A stretch of DNA of 64,000 bases, from contig NZ_CP147404.1 in assembly GCF_037201805.1 (NCBI RefSeq), forward strand, positions 472,501 through 536,500, in the 5' to 3' direction. Source of the DNA: Bacillus sp. FJAT-52991. Lineage in GTDB: Bacteria; Bacillota; Bacilli; Bacillales; Domibacillaceae. Under the pieces are notes generated by a model, which was not told the DNA's origin, did not search any database, and saw only the letters and a program-made list of their open reading frames with translations. Below, piece by piece: positions 52,678 through 62,123 of this stretch; positions within the stretch are counted from its first letter, which is position 1, and the number at the start of each line of letters is the position of its first letter. The translations under genes and the position numbers were made by a program.

Positions 52678-53595
52678 ATGAAAAGAGCAAGAATTATTTA
52701 TAATCCTACTTCAGGGCGAGAGCTTTTTAAAAAGAGTTTGCCGGGAGTGTTACAAAAACTCGAACAGGCTGGCTATGAAACTTCTACTCATGCAACGACG
52801 GGAGAAGGAGATGCGACGAATGCTGCTCGAATTGCTGTTGAGCGCAAGTATGATATCGTCATTGCGGCCGGTGGAGATGGTACGTTAAATGAGGTAGTCA
52901 ATGGCTTAGCTGAACAGGAATATCGTCCGAAGTTTGGCGTCATTCCGATGGGAACAACGAATGACTTTGCCCGCGCTCTGCAAATTCCGCGAGACGACAT
53001 TCAAAGTGCTGTTGACGTCATTGTGAACGGGGATACTATTCCAGTGGACATTGGTCGCATGAATGACCGCTATTTTATTAATATAGCAGGTGGTGGTCGT
53101 TTAACGGAACTTACGTATGAAGTGCCAAGTAAATTAAAGACGATGCTCGGTCAAATGGCGTATTATTTAAAAGGAATAGAGATGCTTCCATCGATTAAAG
53201 CATCCGAAGTGAAGATTGAATATGATGGCAAGCTCTTTGAAGGAGAAGTGATGCTGTTCTTGATCGCCTTGACAAATTCCGTCGGTGGCTTCGAGAAACT
53301 TGCCCCGGATTCTTCCGTCAATGATGGCTTGTTTTCCTTGCTTATTTTGAAAAAGACGAACTTAGCTGAGTTCATTCGCATCGCGAGCCTCGCTTTACGA
53401 GGAGAGCATCTTCAAGATGACCATGTGATTTATACGAAAGCCAATCGTATTAAAGTTCATTCACCGGAGAAAGTATTGATCAATTTAGATGGTGAGCTAG
53501 GTGGAGCTTTACCAGCTGACTTTGAAAATCTGTATCGACATTTAGAAGTATTTGCCCCAGTAGACCAATTGCGTCCACAGGATCGAATCTATTAA
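52678..53595 (+). CDS. dgkB: diacylglycerol kinase DgkB
   Basis: A 305-residue soluble lipid kinase that returns diacylglycerol from lipoteichoic-acid synthesis to phosphatidic acid. The catalytic-domain GGDGTLNEV (about residues 65-73), IPMGTTNDFARAL and the C-terminal NLDGELGG segment are typical. In B. subtilis it lies between gatB and yefA; here it marks the return to backbone after about 20 kb. GATGGAG precedes the ATG. Confidence 0.95.
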   Translation: MKRARIIYNPTSGRELFKKSLPGVLQKLEQAGYETSTHATTGEGDATNAARIAVERKYDIVIAAGGDGTLNEVVNGLAEQEYRPKFGVIPMGTTNDFARALQIPRDDIQSAVDVIVNGDTIPVDIGRMNDRYFINIAGGGRLTELTYEVPSKLKTMLGQMAYYLKGIEMLPSIKASEVKIEYDGKLFEGEVMLFLIALTNSVGGFEKLAPDSSVNDGLFSLLILKKTNLAEFIRIASLALRGEHLQDDHVIYTKANRIKVHSPEKVLINLDGELGGALPADFENLYRHLEVFAPVDQLRPQDRIY

Positions 53596-53599
53596 TTGA

Positions 53600-53632
53600 G
53601 AAGCTAGACTCTTTATGGGTCGGCTTTTTTTT
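53600..53632 (+). terminator. terminator after dgkB
   Basis: AAGC.AGAC paired with GTC.GCTT around a short loop, then a run of eight T. Confidence 0.7.
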
Positions 53633-53644
53633 GTGATGAAGTAT

Positions 53645-53702
53645 TTCGCACCTCGAAACACATGTGATACAATTTAGTTGAATAAAATAGTTACCTAGGT
53701 AA
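53645..53702 (+). promoter_or_regulatory. marR-MFS promoter with palindromic operator
   Basis: TTCGCA (53645-53650) and TACAAT (53668-53673), 17 nt apart, form a plausible promoter. The perfect 12-bp palindrome TTACCTAGGTAA (53691-53702) lies about 10 nt past the expected start and 18 nt before the marR ATG. It is a good candidate for autoregulation by the MarR-type protein encoded next. Confidence 0.6.
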
Positions 53703-53720
53703 GTAAAAAGGAGTGTCTTC

Positions 53721-54164
53721 ATGAATTCTCACCTTTTGTTTCATTCGCTTCATCAGCTTTTGAGACAATTAACGAAGCGAGTGAATACCGTTTTGCAGCC
53801 GTATGGGTTGTATAGTGCACAATGGTCGGTTTTGTATGTATTGAAGGAGAAAGGGAGCTTGACGCAAACAGAGCTTTGCAATTATTTAGCAGTCGAGGCA
53901 CCGCCGATGACGCGAACGATTCAGCGGCTTGTGAAGCAAGGGTATGTAGAGCAGGTACCGGGTCATGATAAGCGAGTCAAGATTATTATGTTGACAGAAA
54001 AAGCAGAGAAGGAGTATCCAGTGTGGGAAAAGGAAATTCTAGCGGCCAATAAAGAGCTGTTAGCCAATTTTCCGAAAGAGCAGCAACAGCAATTACACCT
54101 TCTTACTTCGGAATGGTTGCTGACATTAACAAATCAACAGAGAGAAGGTCATAGGGATGAATAA
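53721..54164 (+). CDS. MarR-family transcriptional regulator
   Basis: A 147-residue winged-helix protein. The recognition region contains QWSVLYVLKEKGSLTQTEL and AVEAPPMTRTIQRLVKQGYV, and the wing HDKRVKIIMLTEKAEKEY is typical of MarR. It overlaps the efflux gene by 8 nt, which suggests it represses its own transporter. AAAGGAGTG precedes the ATG. The ligand is unknown. Confidence 0.9.
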   Translation: MNSHLLFHSLHQLLRQLTKRVNTVLQPYGLYSAQWSVLYVLKEKGSLTQTELCNYLAVEAPPMTRTIQRLVKQGYVEQVPGHDKRVKIIMLTEKAEKEYPVWEKEILAANKELLANFPKEQQQQLHLLTSEWLLTLTNQQREGHRDE

Positions 54165-55386
54165 ACCGGCTTTATGGACGAAGGATTTTATTAGTGTGTC
54201 TGGAAGTAGCTTTTTTCTATTTGTCACGTTTTATATGTTATTAGTGACGATGCCCATCTATGCATTGGAAGAAATGGAGAGTTCGCCAAGTGAGGCTGGC
54301 CTGATCACGACGCTATTTGTAGTATCAGCGATTATCGTGCGGCCATTCACAGGACAGTGGATTGAACGATTTGGTAAAAAGAAAGTATTAATTATTTCAC
54401 AGGTGTTGTTTCTTGTTGCGTCTTTGCTCTACTTGGTACCAGATTCCTTGTGGGCGATGTTGGTGTTGCGGTTTTTTCATGGGATTGGTTTTGGAATGGC
54501 GACAACAGTAACAGGAGCGATAATTGCTGATATTATTCCGGATTCTCGGCGTGGAGAAGGGATGGGATATTATGCAATGGCCATGAGTTTAGCGATGGTT
54601 ATTGGGCCGTTTCTTGGATTGACGGTGATGCAAAAATGGGGTGGTTTCACCATGATCATTCTATGTGCAGTGATCGCTGGACTTGCCCTAGTGGCAGGCG
54701 GAATGATTCAAGGTTCTGAACAGCCGTCTGTTCATGGTGTGATGTCCATTTTTCAAGTGCAATTACGTGCCCATGATTTACTTGAGTTCTCAGCATTACC
54801 GATTGCGATCGTCGGGACTTTTTTCTCGGTGGTATATTCATCAATTTTGTCTTTCATATCCGTCTATGCCATAGAGCTTCAACTTGAGGAGGTAGCGAGT
54901 TACTTCTTTGTTGTTTATGCAGTAGTGCTGCTGTTATCGAGGCCGTTTACGGGAAAATGGTTTGATCAATACGGAGCACATGTGATTGTGTATCCAGCGA
55001 TTTTATTATTTGCCGTGGGGATGCTGCTGCTAAGTCAAGTGTCCACTGGATGGGCTTTTCTTACGGTTGCTGGATTGATTGGACTTGGTTGGGGGACATT
55101 ATTTCCAAGCTTTCAAACGATCGCTATTCAAAAAGCTCCGCCAGAGAAAAAAGCTCTCGCTATCGCTACGTTTCTGTCACTGTTTGATCTTGGCATTGGA
55201 TTTGGTTCATTTGTAGTTGGTTTAATTGTGACAAAGATAAGTTTTAGTACGCTTTATTTTTATGGTAGTTTCTATATTCTAGCGGGGATTGCAGTTTATT
55301 ATATATTAGTCCAACGCAGTCAATCGAACCGTCTAAAATTTGAAAAAAATGAATCGGTGGACTATACTGGGGAAAAATACAATTGA
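54157..55386 (+). CDS. MFS efflux transporter
   Basis: A 409-residue, twelve-helix major facilitator. The motif RPFTGQWIERFGKKK between helices 2 and 3 is the MFS A-motif, and RFFHGIGFGMATTVTGAIIADIIP fits helices 4-5 of drug-proton antiporters. Translationally coupled to the MarR gene, so drug or metabolite export is likely. Substrate cannot be predicted. Confidence 0.9.
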   Translation: MNKPALWTKDFISVSGSSFFLFVTFYMLLVTMPIYALEEMESSPSEAGLITTLFVVSAIIVRPFTGQWIERFGKKKVLIISQVLFLVASLLYLVPDSLWAMLVLRFFHGIGFGMATTVTGAIIADIIPDSRRGEGMGYYAMAMSLAMVIGPFLGLTVMQKWGGFTMIILCAVIAGLALVAGGMIQGSEQPSVHGVMSIFQVQLRAHDLLEFSALPIAIVGTFFSVVYSSILSFISVYAIELQLEEVASYFFVVYAVVLLLSRPFTGKWFDQYGAHVIVYPAILLFAVGMLLLSQVSTGWAFLTVAGLIGLGWGTLFPSFQTIAIQKAPPEKKALAIATFLSLFDLGIGFGSFVVGLIVTKISFSTLYFYGSFYILAGIAVYYILVQRSQSNRLKFEKNESVDYTGEKYN

Positions 55387-55418
55387 GAACTTTTGTCAAA
55401 TAGAAGGGTGGGTCTGCC

Positions 55419-57161
55419 TTGCGATCTGTATTTTCTTATTTAAAGCCTTATAAATATTTAATGGGGATTGCTTGGCTACTCATGTTAGTAGAGTTGGCAG
55501 TCGAGTTAACTCATCCGTTATTTATGGCGAAGATTATTGATGAGGGAATTGTAAAAGGGGATCTTGCGGTGGTTTATAAATGGGGAGCAGTGATGCTTTT
55601 GACGTCGCTCCTCGCCTTTGCATCAGGTATCATTAATTCCTTTGTAGCCGCTCATGTAGGGCAAAATTTCGGATTTGATTTAAGGGGAAAAATGATTGAT
55701 AAAGTGCAATCCTTTTCTTTTGCTAGCTACAATCGTTTTGCCTCTTCCTCCTTAATTACTCGCATGACAACCGATGTGACACTTTTGCAAAATGCAGTGT
55801 TTATGAGCTTACGTATTATGCTACGTGCTCCGTTAATGATCCTTTTTGGTACGGTGATGGCACTGGTTGTTCATGTGAAGCTAACACTTATTTTGCTTGT
55901 GACCATTCCGTTGATGGTCGCTTTTTTATTAAAAATGATGAAACAAAGCTCAAGCTTATTTCGTTCAGTTCAGCAACGACTCGATCAAGTGAATAACGTT
56001 ATGCAAGAAAACTTAGCAGGCATTCGTTTAATTAAAGCGTTTCTTCGTTGGAAGCATGAAAGTGCACGCTTTAAGCAAGCGAGTGAAAGATTGATGGAGC
56101 AAACGATTCGCGTCGTACGAATTGTGGAAACGACAACGCCTGTGCTGTTGTTTGTAATGAATAGCAGCTTGCTATTTATATTATGGTTTGGCTTCGTTGA
56201 GTTTCAGGCAGGAACGGCAACGGCTGGAGAAATTGTCGCGGTTATTAATTATGCGACAAGAATTATTTCTTCCTTATCTATTTTTACATTTATTATTATG
56301 GTTTTTTCTAGAGGAAAGGCTTCAGCGGAACGGATTGGTGAGTTGCTTGAGGAGCCAGAGGAACAGGCAGACCAGCGTTTGAAAGGGACCCCATTTGCAG
56401 CAAAAGGCGGAAAAATTGAGTTTGATCATGTGTCGTTTTCTTTCCCAGGGAGCGAGGAACCAGTGTTAAAGGATCTTTCCTTTTCCATTCAGCCTGGAGA
56501 AACGACCGCTATTTTAGGTGCTACAGGATCAGGGAAATCGACGTTGTTTTATTTAATTCCAAGATTATATGAGCCTGATCAAGGGACGATTTGGATAGAC
56601 GGTCAAGAGCTTCGTGATGTACAGCCGGCTTCATTGCGAGAGCAAATAGGATTTGTTCCACAGGAAGCTCATTTATTTACTGGTACGATTCGTGAAAATA
56701 TTGCTTGGGGGAAAGAAGACGCAACAATTGATGAAATGATCGAAGCGGCGAAAAAAGCACAAATTTACGAAATGATTGCGGAATTGCCGGATGGGTTTGA
56801 AACGGTTATCGGTCAAAAAGGGGTTAATTTATCTGGTGGTCAAAAGCAAAGATTATCGGTTGCTCGGGCGTTAATTCGCAAGCCACTCATCTTATTGCTT
56901 GATGATAGCACGAGTGCGCTGGATCTGAAGACAGAAGTGGAAATGCTTGCGGCGTTGAAGGAAGAAACATGTACAACGCTCATTATTACGCAAAAAATTA
57001 GCACGGCACAAAAAGCCACTCAAATTATTTTGCTTGAAGACGGTGGAATTTTAGCGGCTGGTACACATGAGCAATTAATGAAGACGAATGAATTGTATCA
57101 AAAGCTGATTGCTTCTCAATATGGAGAGGAGGGACTGTTCTATGCCAAGGCACATCGCTAG
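55419..57161 (+). CDS. ABC exporter subunit with degenerate ATPase site (BmrC/YheI-like)
   Basis: A 580-residue half-transporter. An N-terminal six-helix membrane domain (about 10-305) is followed by an ATPase domain with Walker A GATGSGKST, signature LSGGQ and Walker B ILLLDDSTSALD. The usual catalytic Glu after Walker B is Asp and the switch His is Gln (ITQKIS), marking the degenerate site of a heterodimeric exporter. It starts at TTG after AGAAGGGTGGG. Overlaps its partner by 20 nt. Confidence 0.88.
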   Translation: MRSVFSYLKPYKYLMGIAWLLMLVELAVELTHPLFMAKIIDEGIVKGDLAVVYKWGAVMLLTSLLAFASGIINSFVAAHVGQNFGFDLRGKMIDKVQSFSFASYNRFASSSLITRMTTDVTLLQNAVFMSLRIMLRAPLMILFGTVMALVVHVKLTLILLVTIPLMVAFLLKMMKQSSSLFRSVQQRLDQVNNVMQENLAGIRLIKAFLRWKHESARFKQASERLMEQTIRVVRIVETTTPVLLFVMNSSLLFILWFGFVEFQAGTATAGEIVAVINYATRIISSLSIFTFIIMVFSRGKASAERIGELLEEPEEQADQRLKGTPFAAKGGKIEFDHVSFSFPGSEEPVLKDLSFSIQPGETTAILGATGSGKSTLFYLIPRLYEPDQGTIWIDGQELRDVQPASLREQIGFVPQEAHLFTGTIRENIAWGKEDATIDEMIEAAKKAQIYEMIAELPDGFETVIGQKGVNLSGGQKQRLSVARALIRKPLILLLDDSTSALDLKTEVEMLAALKEETCTTLIITQKISTAQKATQIILLEDGGILAAGTHEQLMKTNELYQKLIASQYGEEGLFYAKAHR

Positions 57162-58854
57162 GGGTGGACCAAAGCCGCAAATTAAAGATGTCACTCAAAC
57201 GCTCAAAAGGCTAGCAAGTTACTTGGCAAAGCGCAAAGGCTTGCTCTTTCTCGTAATCATTATGGTCGCTGCGAGCTCGGCATTAGGTTTGCTAGGACCT
57301 TATCTTGTTGGAGTAGCGATTGATGAATTTATTGTCACCGGAGATAAAGAAGGGCTGCTTTCCTTGCTCTTTCAGTTAGGGCTTGTGTACTTTTTTTATT
57401 CCTTGGCGATCTTTTTGCAAAATTATTGGATGGCTGGAATTGCTCAAAAGACGGTATTTGAAATGAGAACGGGGCTGTTTGATCATCTGCATCAATTGCC
57501 GCTATCTTTTTTCGATCAGCGTCAACATGGGGAGCTAATGAGCCGGGTGACGAATGATATCGAAAATGTAAGCAGCACGCTCAATAGCTCGGTTATTCAA
57601 ATTGTTTCTAGTGTATTAACGTTGACAGGAGCCGTGATCGTGATGCTTTCACTTAGTCCACTGTTGACGGCCGTGACGTTGTTAATTGTTCCTCTGATGT
57701 ACATTGGAATGAAGTGGATCACAAACCGGACAAGCCGGTTATTTAAAGAACAGCAACGCCATTTAGGTGAATTAAATGGCTATATTGAAGAAGCGGTATC
57801 TAGTAAGCATATTGTCAAAATGTTTTCGAAAGAGGAGAAGATCGCGGCAGAATTCGGTCGACGGAATGCAGAGTTAAAGCGGGCTGGCTATTGGGCACAA
57901 ACATACTCTGGTTTTATCCCGAAGCTGATGAATGTGCTTAATAATTTAAGTTTTACTTTCATTGCTGGTGTAGGCGGCTGGCTCGCACTAAAAGGGATTA
58001 TATCTGTCGGTGTGATTGTGATTTTTGCGGAATATTCGCGGCAATTTACTCGCCCGCTCAATGATTTAGCGAATCAATTTAATACGTTATTGTCTGCCAT
58101 CGCTGGGGCAGAACGGGTATTTGACATTATAGATACAGAACGAGAAGAGCAGGAAGAAGATGGATTGGACAAAGTAGAGACGATCCATGGAGAGATTGAA
58201 TTTCGGGATGTGTCGTTTTCCTATGTAGAGAGCAAGGAGACTCTGCAAGGGATTAATTTTTCTGTTCGTCCTGGTGAGATGTTAGCTCTAATTGGACCGA
58301 CTGGATCAGGAAAAACAACAATCATTAACTTGCTGGCTCGTTTTTATGACCCAGATGACGGGCAGATTTTGCTAGATGGCAAAGAGAGTACAAAAATCTC
58401 GCGAAAAGATTTACGGAAGCATATGGGATTTGTGCTTCAGGATACATTTTTATTTGAAGGGACGATTCGCGAAAATATTCGCTATGGTCGGCTAGAGGCA
58501 ACGGATGAAGAAGTAGAGAAAGCCGCGCAGGAAGCGAATGCTCATTCGTTTATTATGAAGCTACCTGATGGGTACGACACGAAGCTGAAGCATGAAGGGA
58601 GCGGCATTAGCCAAGGACAAAAGCAGCTGCTTGCCATTGCTCGGGCTATTTTAGCCAATCCAGCGATTTTAATATTAGACGAAGCAACAAGCAGTATTGA
58701 CACTATCACCGAAATACACATCCAACAAGCCCTAGACCGCCTTATGAAAGGGCGAACAACCATCACCATCGCTCATCGCCTCAACACCATCGCCCGAGCC
58801 AATCACATCCTTAACTTAGGAGCAGACCCTCAACATGTTAACGCGCAAGGCTAG
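57142..58854 (+). CDS. ABC exporter subunit with catalytic ATPase site (BmrD/YheH-like), abnormal C-terminus
   Basis: A 570-residue partner half-transporter. The membrane domain (about 30-330) precedes Walker A GPTGSGKTT, signature ISQGQ (non-canonical, as expected in heterodimers), Walker B ILILDEATSSID with the catalytic Glu, and the switch AHRL. After LNTIARANHIL the protein ends as NLGADPQHVNAQG, lacking the usual 30-40 residues. The last 50 codons (from about 58700) also use many C-ending codons, unlike the rest. GAGGAGGGA supports the ATG at 57142. Confidence 0.85.
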   Translation: MPRHIARGGPKPQIKDVTQTLKRLASYLAKRKGLLFLVIIMVAASSALGLLGPYLVGVAIDEFIVTGDKEGLLSLLFQLGLVYFFYSLAIFLQNYWMAGIAQKTVFEMRTGLFDHLHQLPLSFFDQRQHGELMSRVTNDIENVSSTLNSSVIQIVSSVLTLTGAVIVMLSLSPLLTAVTLLIVPLMYIGMKWITNRTSRLFKEQQRHLGELNGYIEEAVSSKHIVKMFSKEEKIAAEFGRRNAELKRAGYWAQTYSGFIPKLMNVLNNLSFTFIAGVGGWLALKGIISVGVIVIFAEYSRQFTRPLNDLANQFNTLLSAIAGAERVFDIIDTEREEQEEDGLDKVETIHGEIEFRDVSFSYVESKETLQGINFSVRPGEMLALIGPTGSGKTTIINLLARFYDPDDGQILLDGKESTKISRKDLRKHMGFVLQDTFLFEGTIRENIRYGRLEATDEEVEKAAQEANAHSFIMKLPDGYDTKLKHEGSGISQGQKQLLAIARAILANPAILILDEATSSIDTITEIHIQQALDRLMKGRTTITIAHRLNTIARANHILNLGADPQHVNAQG

Positions 58855-58881
58855 AAGCGATTGCTGTTTGGGGCTTCTTTT
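58853..58881 (+). terminator. terminator after the ABC genes
   Basis: AGAAGC and GCTTCT stem separated by about 14 nt, then TTTT. Confidence 0.5.
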
Positions 58882-58895
58882 GCTATAGTCAAGGC

Positions 58896-59099
58896 ATGGA
58901 AAAACATTATTTTTTGATTTTTGTCCGTTTTTTGTACTTATTTGTTCTTGGATTTGCTGCGTATGTAGCTTATCAAATTGAAGGGGCAACCTCATGGATT
59001 TTTTGGAGCGTGATTGCCTTTATGGTCATTACTGTCGTGATGCTTGTTGCTACGGTGCGTCTTCGAAAGCAGGGACGACAAAAAAGTGATCGCAAATAA
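58896..59099 (+). CDS. small two-helix membrane protein, unknown
   Basis: A 67-residue protein with two hydrophobic helices (about 7-24 and 32-52) and a very basic tail (RLRKQGRQKSDRK). The ribosome site (CAAGG) is weak and close, but the length, topology and strong terminator directly afterwards favour a real gene. Function not recognised. Confidence 0.6.
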   Translation: MEKHYFLIFVRFLYLFVLGFAAYVAYQIEGATSWIFWSVIAFMVITVVMLVATVRLRKQGRQKSDRK

Positions 59100-59133
59100 A
59101 CCCCACATGGATTTTTGAGTCCATGTGGGGTTT
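59098..59133 (+). terminator. terminator after the small membrane gene
   Basis: A 14-bp perfect stem, AAACCCCACATGGA/TCCATGTGGGGTTT, followed by ATTT. Confidence 0.9.
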
Positions 59134-59137
59134 ATTT

Positions 59138-59627
59138 GTATATTAATCATTGACGTTGTTAAGAACTTGTCGAGCCGGATATTTTATCATGGAATAATAA
59201 GTGATTGGTTAAGAAAATAATCGGAATTTGCTGAGAACTCAGGAGGAAGTAAAAAGACATCAGCTGTTTCGCATAGGGTCGTAAGGAGGGGAATAATGAA
59301 ATTAATCGCTTTTTCCTAAATATGAAGAAATCTAGGTATTGCCTGAAATTTACTAAATCACCCTTTATACCTACTAAAATATTATATAGATATTGTTTTA
59401 TATCGCTTTTATTGTTTAATTCATAAGTTAACTTATTAGAAATATAGACTCATAACTAATTACTGCTATAGGATTTTAGATATATATTTTATGATAATGT
59501 CACTATTTCTACAAATTTGTTGTTTTTATTATTTGGGTGTAATATTTCCTTTTGTGGAGAAAATTGATATGAGATTAAAATTTTTAATGTTCCCTTTTTT
59601 TGAAAAATAACAAATGGAGAGAAAAGT
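59138..59627. other. AT-rich intergenic region with one orphan ribosome site
   Basis: A 490-bp interval without a supported gene. It contains AAGGAGGGG followed 5 nt later by a seven-codon ORF (59296-59319), which may be a gene remnant or leader peptide. The rest is AT-rich and probably holds the promoter of the LysM gene; no clear -35/-10 pair can be chosen. Confidence 0.5.
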
Positions 59628-62084
59628 ATGGAAAACAAGAGAATGGAAACTCGCCAAGAAAGAATTGCCAAATTAAAAAGGATGAGGGCCTATCAGCGAA
59701 ATTCTAAATGGATTGGTGCGACTTTCGCGGTTTCACTAACTGCTGTATCGATGTTTGGGCAGCCAGAAGAAGCAAAGGCTTGCGATTGTGCCACTTCTTA
59801 TACGGTGAAAAAAGGAGATACCATTTATTCTTTAGCTGAAAAATATCAAGTATCCGTTGAACAGCTAAAAAGTAAAAATGGCTTCACCTCGGACACGCTG
59901 TATGTTGGCCAGCAAATAACAGTCCCAACTCTTGATGAAAATAATCAGCCGCTTCATTTACAAGGAGTGGAAGAGGAAAGTGACAACTCCGAAAACACAA
60001 TTATAAATAAGGAACCTGAGCAGAAGGTTGAACAATCAGCAAAATTGAAAGAAAAGGAAACACCCTCGACGCCACCTCAAGTAACGATGGCCAATCCGAC
60101 AGAAAAAGTAGACACACGATCTACTACAGAGAAAATTGAAAAGCCTATTCAGCAAACAATGCCTCAACAAGCAGGAAAAAATGGCTCAGTTATTCATACC
60201 GTTCAATCAGGGGATAGTCTGTGGAAGATCGCGAACAAATATGGGACGACCATTGAACAAATCAGAAAAGATAATAACTTAAAATCGGACGCCTTAACGA
60301 TCGGTCAAAAATTAATCATTAACCAAAAAGGGGCACCGACTAAACCAGGTAGCGGTCAAAAACCAGTAGAGACTCCAAAGCCGAAGCCGCCAGCCAATAG
60401 TGCTTCGACCGTGACTCATATCGTTCAATCAGGGGATAGCCTGTGGAAGATCGCGAACAAATATGGGACGACCATTGAACAAATCAGAAAAGATAATAAC
60501 TTAAAATCGGACGCCTTAACGATCGGTCAAAAGTTAATTATTAACCAAAAAGGGACACCGGCTAAACCAGGTAGCGGTCAAAAACCAGTAGAGAAGCCAA
60601 AACCGAAGCCGCCAGCCAATAGTGCTTCGACCGTGACTCATATCGTTCAATCAGGGGATAGCCTGTGGAAGATCGCGAACAAATATGGGACGACCATTGA
60701 ACAAATCAGAAAAGATAACAACTTAAAATCGGACGCCCTAACGATCGGTCAAAAGTTAATTATTAACCAAAAAGGGACACCGGCTAAACCAGGTAGCGGT
60801 CAAAAACCAGTAGAGAAGCCAAAACCGAAGCCGCCAGCCAATAGTGCTTCGACCGTGACTCATATCGTTCAATCAGGGGATAGCCTATGGAAGATCGCGA
60901 ACAAATATGGGACGACCATTGAACAAATCAGAAAAGATAATAACTTAAAATCGGACGCCCTAACAATCGGTCAAAAGTTAATCATTAACAAAAAAGGGAC
61001 ACCGACTAAACCAGGTAGCGGTCAAAAACCGGTAGAGAAGCCAAAGCCGAAGCCGCCAGCCAATAGTGCTTCGACGATCACTCATATCGTTCAATCAGGG
61101 GATAGCCTATGGAAGATCGCGAACAAATATGGGACGACCATTGAACAAATCAGAAAAGATAATAACTTAAAATCGGACGCCCTAACAATCGGTCAAAAGT
61201 TAATCATTAACAAAAAAGGGACACCGACTAAACCAGGTAGCGGTCAAAAACCAGTAGAGAAGCCAAAACCGAAGCCGCCAGCCAATAATGCTTCGACCGT
61301 GACTTATATCGTTCAATCAGGAGATAGTCTATGGAAGATCGCGAACAAATATGGGACGACCATTGAACAAATCAGAAAAGATAATAACTTAAAATCGGAT
61401 GCCTTAACGATTGGTCAAAAATTAATCATTACACCAAAAGGGAAAGCAACAAAAACGAATTCGGGCCAAAAGCTAGTTATTCATACAGATAAACAACAGA
61501 CAAATAAAAAAGAGCCAGGCAAAATACCCGGCCAACAGATAAACAAAAAGCCAAAAGAGGCTTCCTCTAATACTATTATCGTCAAAAATGGCGATTCTTT
61601 ATCACTTTTAGCAAAAAAATATAATATTTCAGTAGAAAAATTGATGAAAGACAATCAATTAACGTCTACTACACTACAGGCTGGACAAAAAATTGTGATT
61701 GATCATGATCAAGTTACTTCAGCTAAACAGCCGAGTGTCACGTATCAAGTCAAAGCAGGAGACACATTATATTCCCTAGCTGATAGATTCAATACAGAAG
61801 TCAATCAGCTAATGGAGTTAAATCAGCTGCAATATCCAATAGCGGTCATTGGAACAAACCTTCAAATTCCTGCTGATCATGTAAAGAGAAGTCAAGGAAT
61901 GATCGTTGGAGCGATTGATAATACTTCCATCGAAGTGCTGATAGATGACAAGCATCAAGCATTAGAAGTTTCTTACGGATCTTCACACAACTATCAATCC
62001 AAAGAGGGTCAACAAGTATTGCTCACTTATACAAAAGGCAGTGCCGATCAACGCCCAGCGTTAATCAATGTAGCAAAGATTTAA
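59628..62084 (+). CDS. secreted multi-LysM protein (nine LysM domains)
   Basis: An 818-residue cell-wall-binding protein. A basic N-terminus and a hydrophobic stretch (about 28-45) act as a signal peptide or anchor. LysM 1 lies at about 57-100. Six nearly identical LysM modules (about 190-605) each start near VQSGDSLWKIANKYG and are joined by PTKPGSGQKPVEKPKPKP-type linkers. Two divergent LysM modules follow (about 645-690 and 705-750), then a 60-residue C-terminal domain. No catalytic domain is visible. LysM binds peptidoglycan GlcNAc-MurNAc. GGAGAG precedes the ATG. Confidence 0.9.
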   Translation: MENKRMETRQERIAKLKRMRAYQRNSKWIGATFAVSLTAVSMFGQPEEAKACDCATSYTVKKGDTIYSLAEKYQVSVEQLKSKNGFTSDTLYVGQQITVPTLDENNQPLHLQGVEEESDNSENTIINKEPEQKVEQSAKLKEKETPSTPPQVTMANPTEKVDTRSTTEKIEKPIQQTMPQQAGKNGSVIHTVQSGDSLWKIANKYGTTIEQIRKDNNLKSDALTIGQKLIINQKGAPTKPGSGQKPVETPKPKPPANSASTVTHIVQSGDSLWKIANKYGTTIEQIRKDNNLKSDALTIGQKLIINQKGTPAKPGSGQKPVEKPKPKPPANSASTVTHIVQSGDSLWKIANKYGTTIEQIRKDNNLKSDALTIGQKLIINQKGTPAKPGSGQKPVEKPKPKPPANSASTVTHIVQSGDSLWKIANKYGTTIEQIRKDNNLKSDALTIGQKLIINKKGTPTKPGSGQKPVEKPKPKPPANSASTITHIVQSGDSLWKIANKYGTTIEQIRKDNNLKSDALTIGQKLIINKKGTPTKPGSGQKPVEKPKPKPPANNASTVTYIVQSGDSLWKIANKYGTTIEQIRKDNNLKSDALTIGQKLIITPKGKATKTNSGQKLVIHTDKQQTNKKEPGKIPGQQINKKPKEASSNTIIVKNGDSLSLLAKKYNISVEKLMKDNQLTSTTLQAGQKIVIDHDQVTSAKQPSVTYQVKAGDTLYSLADRFNTEVNQLMELNQLQYPIAVIGTNLQIPADHVKRSQGMIVGAIDNTSIEVLIDDKHQALEVSYGSSHNYQSKEGQQVLLTYTKGSADQRPALINVAKI
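60190..61445 (+). repeat. six 222-bp tandem repeats inside the LysM gene
   Basis: The marker GTTCAATCAG recurs at 60201, 60423, 60645, 60867, 61089 and 61311, exactly 222 nt (74 codons) apart. Units differ by only a few, mostly synonymous, bases, which indicates recent expansion or ongoing homogenisation. Confidence 0.95.
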
Positions 62085-62122
62085 AGAAAAGCGGCAGGAG
62101 CTACTCCCGCCGCTTATTAACT
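62085..62122. terminator. bidirectional terminator between the LysM gene and bdhA
   Basis: GCGGCAGGAG and CTCCCGCCGC form a 9-10 bp stem (62091-62113) between convergent genes, with A- and T-rich flanks serving each direction. Confidence 0.8.
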
Positions 62123-62123
62123 A

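Noticed and set aside
60190..61445. CRISPR-like or intergenic repeat
   Set aside because: The 222-bp units are in frame and encode LysM domains plus linkers.
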